From contig NZ_JABAIJ010000005.1 in NCBI RefSeq assembly GCF_012641435.1, positions 434,001-498,000 on the forward strand: DNA of 64,000 bases, read 5' to 3'. The stretch comes from Rhizobium sp. P38BS-XIX (GTDB lineage: Bacteria > Pseudomonadota > Alphaproteobacteria > Rhizobiales > Rhizobiaceae). Position numbers and translations under genes: made by a program. This document shows, piece after piece, positions 25,210-32,423 of the stretch. The notes beneath the pieces are model-generated. The model ran no database searches, was not told the DNA's origin, and saw only the letters and a list, made by a program, of their open reading frames with translations. Position 1 is the first letter of the stretch, and every line of letters begins with the position of its first letter.

Positions 25210-26805
25210 ATGGATCGCTTCGACTACATCATCATCGGTGCCGGCAGTGCCGGATGCGTGTTGGCCAACAGGCTTTCGGCCGACCGCAACAACAGGGTTT
25301 TGCTGCTGGAAGCCGGCGGCAACGATAATTACCACTGGATTCATATCCCGGTCGGTTATCTCTATTGCATCAACAACCCTCGCACGGACTGGTGCTTCAC
25401 CACATCGCCGGAAGCGGGCCTGAATGGCCGGTCGCTGAATTATCCGCGCGGCAAGGTGCTCGGCGGCTGCTCCTCCATCAACGGCATGATCTACATGCGC
25501 GGCCAGGCGCGCGACTACGATCTCTGGCGCCAGCTTGGTTGCGCCGGCTGGGGCTGGGACGACGTGTTGCCCTACTTCATCAAGTCCGAGGATCATTATC
25601 GCGGCAAGGACGAGATGCACGGCGCCGGCGGCGAATGGCGGGTCGAGAAGGCGCGCGTGCGCTGGGCCGTGCTCGATGCCTTCCAGGCTGCGGCCAAGGA
25701 GGCCGGCATCCCGGAGACGGCGGATTTCAATCGCGGCAACAATGAAGGTTCCGGCTATTTCGACGTCAATCAGCGCTCCGGCATCCGCTGGAACACCACG
25801 AAGGCATTCCTGCGCCCGGCCATGAAAGGCGGCAATCTCACCGTCTACACGAAAGCGCAGGTCCGCCGCCTGATCGTTGAGGGCGATGCCGTCACCGGTG
25901 TCGAATTCCAGCACGACGGTGTGGCGAAGCGCGCCTATGCCACGAGAGAGACCGTGCTTTCCGCCGGCTCCATCGGCTCCCCGCACATTCTCGAACTGTC
26001 AGGCATCGGCGACGGCGATGTGCTTCGCAATGCCGGTATCGACGTCGTGCGCGACGTCAGGTCGGTCGGCGAAAATCTGCAGGATCACCTGCAGCTTCGC
26101 ATGGCTTACAAGGTGACTGGTGTTCCCACGCTCAACGAGAAAGCAACGAAGCTGATCGGCAAGGCGGCGATCGGCCTTGAATATCTCATCCGCCGCTCAG
26201 GCCCGATGGCGATGGCGCCGAGCCAGCTCGGCATCTTCACCCGCTCAGGTCCCGATAAGGAAACGCCGGATCTGCAATACCATGTGCAGCCGGTCTCGCT
26301 CGACAAATTCGGAGATCCCGTCCATCCCTTTCCAGCTATCACCGCCAGCGTCTGCAATCTCAGACCCGAAAGCCGTGGCTCGGTGCATGTGCGTAGCCCC
26401 GATTTCGCGCTGCAGCCGGCCATCAGCCCGAACTATCTTTCCGCTCAGCGTGACCGGGAGATCGCCGTTCGCTCCATTCGCCTGACGCGACGGATCGTGG
26501 AGCAACCCTCGTTCGCCCGCTTCCGGCCCGAGGAGTTCAAACCGGGACCGGCCTATGAGACGGATGCGGATCTGGAGCGGGCCGCCGGCGATATCGGCAC
26601 GACGATTTTTCACCCGGTCGGCACTTGCCGCATGGGCAGTGACGCCCAAAGTGTTGTGGATGCCCGCTTGCGGCTCCGGACATTGGCAAGGCTGCGCATC
26701 GCCGATGCGTCGATCATGCCGTCGATCACATCGGGCAACACCAACTCGCCCACGATCATGATCGCCGAAAAGGCCGCCGAGATGATCCTTGCCGACAACA
26801 GATGA
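25210..26805 (+). CDS. GMC-family FAD-dependent oxidoreductase (choline/alcohol dehydrogenase-like)
   Basis: The 531-residue flavoprotein has the FAD-binding start DYIIIGAGSAGCVLANRLS and VLLLEAGG, GMC signature 1 (GKVLGGCSSINGMIYMRG), signature 2 (AGSIGSPHILELSGIG) and the C-terminal HPVGTCRMGSD and SGNTNSPTIMIAEKAA segments that bear the catalytic His and Asn. GMC enzymes oxidise alcohols to aldehydes or aldehydes further; annotation as choline dehydrogenase is common but unsafe. Between the importer and two distal valine-pathway genes, an aliphatic alcohol or hydroxy compound is a plausible substrate. The start ATG 25210 lacks a textbook ribosome site (GGGGACGACAGAG upstream). Confidence 0.88.
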   Translation: MDRFDYIIIGAGSAGCVLANRLSADRNNRVLLLEAGGNDNYHWIHIPVGYLYCINNPRTDWCFTTSPEAGLNGRSLNYPRGKVLGGCSSINGMIYMRGQARDYDLWRQLGCAGWGWDDVLPYFIKSEDHYRGKDEMHGAGGEWRVEKARVRWAVLDAFQAAAKEAGIPETADFNRGNNEGSGYFDVNQRSGIRWNTTKAFLRPAMKGGNLTVYTKAQVRRLIVEGDAVTGVEFQHDGVAKRAYATRETVLSAGSIGSPHILELSGIGDGDVLRNAGIDVVRDVRSVGENLQDHLQLRMAYKVTGVPTLNEKATKLIGKAAIGLEYLIRRSGPMAMAPSQLGIFTRSGPDKETPDLQYHVQPVSLDKFGDPVHPFPAITASVCNLRPESRGSVHVRSPDFALQPAISPNYLSAQRDREIAVRSIRLTRRIVEQPSFARFRPEEFKPGPAYETDADLERAAGDIGTTIFHPVGTCRMGSDAQSVVDARLRLRTLARLRIADASIMPSITSGNTNSPTIMIAEKAAEMILADNR

Positions 26806-26844
26806 CGCGTTATTCGTGGTCAAACGCAAGGACAGGAGATTTGC

Positions 26845-27903
26845 ATGGATAGCACGGACGAGGTCATCATCGAGCGGCGGGGGGCGGCCGGGATCGTCAG
26901 GCTCAATCGCCCGAAGGCGCTGAACAGTCTGACCCTGCCGATGGTGCGGACGATCGCATCGGCCCTGCGTGATTTCGCCGTCGATCCTGCCGTTGCGAGC
27001 GTTATCGTCTCAGGCGAGGGGGAGCGCGGTCTGTGTGCCGGCGGCGACATACGCCTGTTGCACCAGAGCGGCAAGGACGGTTCCGGGAAGGCGGAGACCT
27101 TCTGGCGCGAGGAATTCCTGCTTAATCATGCGATCTCGCGCTATCCAAAGCCCTATGTGGTGCTGATGGACGGCATCACCATGGGCGGCGGTGTCGGCCT
27201 CTCGGCCCATGGCAGCCATCGCGTCGTGACCGAGCGGACGCGCCTCGCCATGCCGGAAACCGGCATCGGTTATTTCCCGGATGTCGGCGCCACCTGGTTG
27301 TTGCCGCGCGCACCGGGCGAAGCCGGCACCTGGATGGGGTTGAGCGGCGTTGCCATTGGTGCAGCCGATGCCATTCATGCCGGCTTTGCCGATCACTGCG
27401 TGTCGTCATCCGCGCTGCCGGATCTGATCGATGCCGTTGCGGCGCTTCCCGTCTCGATCTCTGCGGCGGATATCCATGCATTGATCGAGACGATGGCGAC
27501 GGATGCGGGCGAGAGCCGGCTTGCGGCAAACCGGGATATGATCGACCGGGCTTTTGCCGGCGAAACCGTCGAAGACATCCTGCAGGCACTGGCGGACGAA
27601 ACGGGAGAGTTTGCCGCCGAAACCGCAGGTGTCATTGCCGGCCGCTCGCCGACCAGCCTGAAATTGACGCTGCGTCTGCTGCGGGCGGGAAGGGTGAGCG
27701 CCGATCTTGCCGAGTGCCTTGATCGCGAACTGGGTGCCTGCATGGGCATATTGCACAATCACGATTTCTACGAAGGTGTGCGCGCTGCCGTCATCGACAA
27801 GGATCGCAATCCGAAATGGTCGCCGGCCAGCCTCTCAGATGTCACGGCTGCGGATATAGACCGCTTTTTCGTCGCGGCCCAACCACTACTTTTCGGGAGC
27901 TAG
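26845..27903 (+). CDS. 3-hydroxyisobutyryl-CoA hydrolase (crotonase superfamily)
   Basis: The 352-residue protein is longer than an enoyl-CoA hydratase and carries features of 3-hydroxyisobutyryl-CoA hydrolases: CAGGDIRLLHQS, MDGITMGGGVGLSAHGSHR (oxyanion hole), the diagnostic MPETGIGYFPDVGATW, and a C-terminal SLKLTLRLLRAGR then NHDFYEGVRAAVIDKDRNPKW. The enzyme releases 3-hydroxyisobutyrate from its CoA ester in valine degradation, and the next catabolic gene encodes the matching dehydrogenase. ATG 26845 follows GGACAGGAGAT. It is separated from the GMC gene by 39 bases and probably in its operon. Automatic tools may call it enoyl-CoA hydratase. Confidence 0.87.
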   Translation: MDSTDEVIIERRGAAGIVRLNRPKALNSLTLPMVRTIASALRDFAVDPAVASVIVSGEGERGLCAGGDIRLLHQSGKDGSGKAETFWREEFLLNHAISRYPKPYVVLMDGITMGGGVGLSAHGSHRVVTERTRLAMPETGIGYFPDVGATWLLPRAPGEAGTWMGLSGVAIGAADAIHAGFADHCVSSSALPDLIDAVAALPVSISAADIHALIETMATDAGESRLAANRDMIDRAFAGETVEDILQALADETGEFAAETAGVIAGRSPTSLKLTLRLLRAGRVSADLAECLDRELGACMGILHNHDFYEGVRAAVIDKDRNPKWSPASLSDVTAADIDRFFVAAQPLLFGS

Positions 27904-28004
27904 AGCAATTCCAGGAAAAGTGCGCAGCGGTTTTCCGTCAGGAATTGCGCGAGAACAAAGAGATAGAGCGGTTCGGGGATTCCGTGAAAAGCTGAACCGC
28001 TCTA
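27901..28004. repeat. Double stem-loop intergenic repeat
   Basis: Two palindromes lie between the hydrolase and mmsB genes. GCAATTCC (27905-27912) pairs with GGAATTGC (27941-27948), enclosing GGAAAA/TTTTCC. TAGAGCGGTTC (27964-27974) pairs exactly with GAACCGCTCTA (27994-28004). The first resembles the element at 1381-1416. Both are of the kind repeated across Rhizobiales intergenic DNA. Confidence 0.65.
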
Positions 28005-28122
28005 AACGGCTCATCACAGAGTTTTCGAGCCGCTTTATCGGATTACCTTTGGCAAGTTCGGAACGGAAAGCCGCTCTGCATCTTTTCCGGAATTGCTGCC
28101 ACGGATCATGGGAGGAAACATC

Positions 28123-29004
28123 ATGACGCAGATCGCATTTATCGGCCTCGGCAATATGGGAGGCCCGATGGCCGCCAATCTCGTCAAGGCCGGCCATGCC
28201 GTTGCTGGTTACGACCTCTCGCATGATGTGTTGAAGGCCGCGGAGGCGACGGGTGTAAAACCCGCGAGCGTGCTGACCGAGGCTCTCGCCGATGCCGAGG
28301 TGGTCGTGACCATGCTGCCGAAGGGTCAGCACGTGCTCACCGTCTGGACCGATGTGCTGCGCTCCGTGCCGAAGGGAACTCTGTTGATCGACAGCTCCAC
28401 GATCGATGTCGACAGCGCCCGCAAGGCTCATGCGATGGCGGCCGAAGGGGGCTGCCTTTCGCTCGACGCGCCAGTCTCCGGCGGCACAGGCGGCGCTGCT
28501 GCCGGCACGCTGACCTTCATGGCTGGTGGTTCGGCCGAAAGCTTCATGGCCGCCAAGCCCTTGCTCGACGTGATGGGCAAAAAGATCGTTCACTGCGGCG
28601 ATGCCGGTGCCGGTCAAGCCGCGAAGATCTGCAACAACATGATCCTCGGCATTTCCATGATTGGAGCCTGTGAGGCCTTCGTGCTTGCCGAAAAGCTTGG
28701 TCTCTCGCATCAGGCCCTCTTCGATGTCGCGTCCACTTCGTCAGGCCAGTGCTGGTCGATCAACACCTATTGCCCCGTGCCCGGCCCCGTGCCGACGTCG
28801 CCCGCCAACAACGACTACAAGCCGGGCTTTTCCGCAGCCTTGATGCTGAAGGACCTCAGGCTATCTCAGGAAGCGGCGCTCTCCAGCGGCGCATCGACGC
28901 CGTTGGGAGCGGAAGCCGCGCAACTCTACGCGCTCTTCGAAAAGCTCGGCAATGGCGGTCGCGATTTTTCGGCGATCATCGAGATGTTTCGCGAGACGAA
29001 GTGA
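28123..29004 (+). CDS. mmsB: 3-hydroxyisobutyrate dehydrogenase
   Basis: The 293-residue beta-hydroxyacid dehydrogenase has an N-terminal Rossmann fold (IAFIGLGNMGGPMAANLVKAG), the substrate motif DAPVSGGTGGAAAGTL, and GQAAKICNNMILG with catalytic Lys168. It oxidises 3-hydroxyisobutyrate to methylmalonate semialdehyde with NAD, the step after the hydrolase encoded upstream, so the two genes form a short distal valine pathway. ATG 28123 has GGGAGGAAA 5 bases upstream; the longer start is unlikely. The family also includes tartronate semialdehyde reductases, but neighbour and length favour mmsB. Confidence 0.9.
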   Translation: MTQIAFIGLGNMGGPMAANLVKAGHAVAGYDLSHDVLKAAEATGVKPASVLTEALADAEVVVTMLPKGQHVLTVWTDVLRSVPKGTLLIDSSTIDVDSARKAHAMAAEGGCLSLDAPVSGGTGGAAAGTLTFMAGGSAESFMAAKPLLDVMGKKIVHCGDAGAGQAAKICNNMILGISMIGACEAFVLAEKLGLSHQALFDVASTSSGQCWSINTYCPVPGPVPTSPANNDYKPGFSAALMLKDLRLSQEAALSSGASTPLGAEAAQLYALFEKLGNGGRDFSAIIEMFRETK

Positions 29005-29094
29005 GGATCCGTGTCATGGGCTAGGGTGAGGGGGCAGGCACGAAAGCGCGGCGTCGTCGAACATGACCGATCTGCCGACCTCAATCGCTTCAAC

Positions 29095-31164
29095 TCACCG
29101 CCACATGCCCCGCATACGCGCCCCGACATCGACCCTTACCTGCCGCGCCCGAATGGCGGCCGGGCTTTCGGCCCGCGCCTGCGGCCAGCCACAGACCTCG
29201 AAGAACTGCAGCAACGTCGCCGGAATGAAGCGGGTACGCGAGGCAAAGACGTGCTTGTCGCCCTGCGCATGCTGGCCATGCACGAAGAAGCGCTGCGGAA
29301 TGACGAGATCGAGATTGTCTTTCGCCCGCGTCATCGCAACATAGAGCAGCCGCCGTTCCTCCTCGATTTCGGCGGATGATCCGACGGCGAGATCGGCGGG
29401 AATGCAGCCGTCGACGGCGTTGAGGATGAAGACTTTCGTCCATTCCTGCCCCTTGGCGGAATGGATGGTCGAGAGGATCAGATAGTCTTCGTCGAGCAAA
29501 GGCACACCGGCCTGATCGCTGGTGGCGTCCGGTGGGTCGAGCGTCAACTCGGTGAGAAAGCGCTCGCGCGAGCCATAACCGGCGGCGATCTGCTCAAGCT
29601 GGATGAGATCCGCCAGCCGTGTCGATGCATCCTCGTGTACCCGCTCCAGATGCGGCTCGTACCATTGCCGAACCAGGCCGATTTCCGCCGGCCAGCCGGC
29701 CTTGCCGCTCTTGATCTCCCGCATCGTCTCGACGAAGGCGGTCCAGTCGTCTCCCGTGCGGGGTGGCGGTGGCAGCTCGGTGAGCGCCGTGATCGGGCTT
29801 GCCTCTTCGCCGATATGATCCAGCACGCGCTGGGCTGTCGAAGGGCCGACGCCGGGCAGCAGCTGCATCAGCCGGAAACCCGCCACGCGGTCGCGCGGGT
29901 TCTGGGCAAAGCGCAGCGCCGCCAGCATATCCTTGACATGGGCGCTGTCGAGGAACTTCAGCCCGCCGAATTTGACGAAGGGAATATTACGCCGGGTGAG
30001 TTCCACTTCCAGCGGGCCGCTATGGTTCGAGGTGCGGAAGAGCACGGCCTGCTGCTTCAGCCTTGCGCCGCCCTCGCGATTTTCCAGCACCTGGTCGGCG
30101 ATGTAGCGCGCCTGGTCGGCCTCATCGCGCACCGTCACCAGTCGCGGCCGCTCCGTGCTTTGCCGCTCGGTGCGCAGGTTTTTGGTGAAACGCTCGGAGG
30201 CAAGATCGATCACGGCATTGGCGGCAGCGAGGATCGGCTGCGTCGAGCGGTAGTTGCGGTCGAGGGTGACGATATCGGCCGAGGGCGTGAAGGCCTTCGG
30301 GAAATCGAGGATGTTGCGCACGGTCGCGGCGCGGAAGGAATAGATCGACTGCGCATCGTCGCCGACGACGGTCAATCCGCGCCCATCCGGCTTCAAAGCC
30401 AGCAGGATGGAGGATTGCAGCCGGTTCGTGTCCTGATATTCGTCGACAAGCACATGATCGAAGCGGCTGCCGATATCCTCGGCGATCAGCGGCTCCTGCA
30501 GCATATGCGCCCAGTAGAGCAGCAGGTCGTCGTAATCGAGCACGTTCTGCACCTGCTTTGCCTCGACATAGGCAGCGAAAAGATCGCGCAGCTGCTGCTC
30601 CCACATGGCACACCACGGGAAGTAATCCTTCAGCACGCCGTCGAGGGGCGCTTCCGCATTGACTGAACGGGAGTAGATGGCAAGGCATGTCGCCTTTGTC
30701 GGGAAGCGGTTCTCTGTCTTCGAGAAGCCGAGGTCGTGGCGCGCCAGGTTCATCAGGTCGGCGCTGTCTTCCCGGTCGTGGATCGTGAAGACGGGATCGA
30801 TGCCGATCTGCTCGGCATAGTCCCTGAGCAGGCGCGCGCCGATGCCGTGGAATGTTCCCGTCCAGGCAAGCGCATCGGCGGTGATGCCGGCGTTGGCGCC
30901 CAGAACTTCACGGCAGATCCGCTCCACGCGGCGACCCATTTCGGCCGCGGCGCGGCGCGAGAAGGTCATGAGCAGTATGCGGCGAGGATCGGCACCCTTT
31001 ACGATCAGATGCGCGACGCGATGGGCAAGCGTGTTGGTCTTGCCGGAGCCTGCCCCGGCGATAACAAGCAGAGGCCCGGCGACATGACCGTCACCCGCCG
31101 TCGTGCCATGCTCCACGGCCAGCCGCTGCTCCGGGTTCAATTTTTCCAGATAGGCGGCGCTCAT
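29095..31164 (-). CDS. UvrD/Rep-type superfamily I ATP-dependent DNA helicase
   Basis: The 689-residue helicase has ordered SF1A motifs: LNPEQRLAVEHG (Q motif), VIAGAGSGKTNTLAHR (Walker A), ILLMTFSRRAAAEMGRR (Ia), VLVDEYQDTN (Walker B), VVGDDAQSIYSFRAA (III), LDRNYRST (IV), LSTIHSAKGQEWTKVF (V) and RRLLYVAMTRAKDNLDL (VI). It unwinds DNA 3' to 5' in repair or recombination. It is shorter than UvrD and distinct from it, of the PcrA/Rep-like type carried as an extra copy in many Rhizobiales. I chose ATG 31164 with AGGAG 6 bases upstream; the first 14 residues of the longer frame are doubtful. It is a single-gene unit. Confidence 0.9.
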   Translation of the reverse strand: MSAAYLEKLNPEQRLAVEHGTTAGDGHVAGPLLVIAGAGSGKTNTLAHRVAHLIVKGADPRRILLMTFSRRAAAEMGRRVERICREVLGANAGITADALAWTGTFHGIGARLLRDYAEQIGIDPVFTIHDREDSADLMNLARHDLGFSKTENRFPTKATCLAIYSRSVNAEAPLDGVLKDYFPWCAMWEQQLRDLFAAYVEAKQVQNVLDYDDLLLYWAHMLQEPLIAEDIGSRFDHVLVDEYQDTNRLQSSILLALKPDGRGLTVVGDDAQSIYSFRAATVRNILDFPKAFTPSADIVTLDRNYRSTQPILAAANAVIDLASERFTKNLRTERQSTERPRLVTVRDEADQARYIADQVLENREGGARLKQQAVLFRTSNHSGPLEVELTRRNIPFVKFGGLKFLDSAHVKDMLAALRFAQNPRDRVAGFRLMQLLPGVGPSTAQRVLDHIGEEASPITALTELPPPPRTGDDWTAFVETMREIKSGKAGWPAEIGLVRQWYEPHLERVHEDASTRLADLIQLEQIAAGYGSRERFLTELTLDPPDATSDQAGVPLLDEDYLILSTIHSAKGQEWTKVFILNAVDGCIPADLAVGSSAEIEEERRLLYVAMTRAKDNLDLVIPQRFFVHGQHAQGDKHVFASRTRFIPATLLQFFEVCGWPQARAESPAAIRARQVRVDVGARMRGMWR

Positions 31165-31440
31165 GAGATCTCCTGAATGCGTCGGATGAGGAATGGCCGG
31201 GCGCAACCCGCGACGAATCGCAGCGGCATGATTATCCAGACGTTCTATGGATGTTCCGAATCGGCCGAACCTGTCAAGCTTGACCGGATCCGCACGCAGA
31301 TGTGACTTTGCAGGCGAGAATCTTATTCGAACGACGATGGCTCAGGCTCGAAAACAACTTTCTTCATTCTTATGTATCAATTTAGCTCGGCGATTTGAGT
31401 TTTTGGGGCTTCGTAGTGCGTACAATGAAGGTTTCAAACC

Positions 31441-32316
31441 ATGGACGAAACGATTGCCACTGGGCTGCGTCTGCCTAGCGGGCTCGTGGCTTTGCAGGAT
31501 GGGCGTTTCGCGCTCGTCGAAATGGATACCAGCCGCCGCTGTCTGAAGCTTTTCGACACGAGCGGGGCGCATCAGGAAATTTGCCGAATCGGTGGCAGCC
31601 CGACAGGGATCGCCATCGATGGTGATGGATGTTTTTGGGTTGCCGATGGCCCGGAGAACTCGCTTGTCCGGCTGTCGCCGCAAGGCCGCGTCCTTCAGGT
31701 GATCGAAGGGAGCGCCGACGGCCCGTTCCTGCATCCGAATGCGCTCGCCTTTGGCCCCGACGGCCTGCTGTACATGACCGATTCCGGCATTCGCCTCGAT
31801 GATCTCCTTGAGGGCGGCCGTATTCACCCCGATTTCTTCAAGGCCGCCTATAATGGTTGTGTCTATCAGATCGATCCAGCAGATGGCCGGGTCATCAGGG
31901 TCCTCGCTGCCGGCCTGCTGTTCGCAAGCGGAATCGCGTTCGACGCCAATGGGCTGCTTTATTACAGCGAAACGCTGACAGGCAAGGTTCATCGGCAGAT
32001 CATCGGCGGGCGGCAGGAGCTGTTCGTTCAGTCGATGACATCGCCTGCCATCAACATGCTGCGCGGCCCCTCCGGCCTCGCCTTCGACCGCAGCGGTGTC
32101 CTTTATTGTGCGATGTACGGACTGGGTGAGATTTCGCTTGTCGACACCGAAGGTCGCATGGCTGGCCATATCCGTACGAACGGCACGCGGCCGGGCAGCA
32201 TCGCTTTTACCATCGATGGTAAGCATTTGCTCGTCAGCGAGCAGGAAAACGGCGTGGTGGAGAAAATTACGGCGCCGCGCCCGGGGCTGCCGTTGCATAT
32301 GCCGACCATTTCCTGA
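31441..32316 (+). CDS. SMP-30/gluconolactonase/LRE-like beta-propeller protein
   Basis: The 291-residue protein repeats the strand pattern of SMP-30/gluconolactonase-type six-bladed propellers: GSPTGIAIDGDGCFWVADG, HPNALAFGPDGLLYMTDSG, ASGIAFDANGLLYYSET, GPSGLAFDRSGVLYCAMYG, GSIAFTIDGKHLLVSEQ. Acidic and Asn residues in these blades usually bind the metal for lactone hydrolysis. The substrate is unknown; family members act on sugar lactones or related esters. There is no signal peptide, so it should be cytosolic. GAAGG lies 11 bases before ATG 31441. A strong terminator follows. Confidence 0.8.
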   Translation: MDETIATGLRLPSGLVALQDGRFALVEMDTSRRCLKLFDTSGAHQEICRIGGSPTGIAIDGDGCFWVADGPENSLVRLSPQGRVLQVIEGSADGPFLHPNALAFGPDGLLYMTDSGIRLDDLLEGGRIHPDFFKAAYNGCVYQIDPADGRVIRVLAAGLLFASGIAFDANGLLYYSETLTGKVHRQIIGGRQELFVQSMTSPAINMLRGPSGLAFDRSGVLYCAMYGLGEISLVDTEGRMAGHIRTNGTRPGSIAFTIDGKHLLVSEQENGVVEKITAPRPGLPLHMPTIS

Positions 32317-32375
32317 TCCGGCCTATTAGGCGCACCGCGACGTCCAATATTCGCTATCTGCGCTGCAAGTCGTTG

Positions 32376-32408
32376 AGAACATGCCCGAAAGCCGGGCATG
32401 TTCTTTTT
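32376..32408 (+). terminator. Terminator between the SMP-30-like gene and secDF
   Basis: AGAACATGCCCG (32376-32387) pairs with CGGGCATGTTCT (32393-32404) over 12 bp with a 5-base loop, followed by TTTT on the plus strand. It ends the SMP-30-like transcript and may also stop secDF mRNA arriving from the right. Confidence 0.88.
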
Positions 32409-32423
32409 CGATGAGACTGTCGC

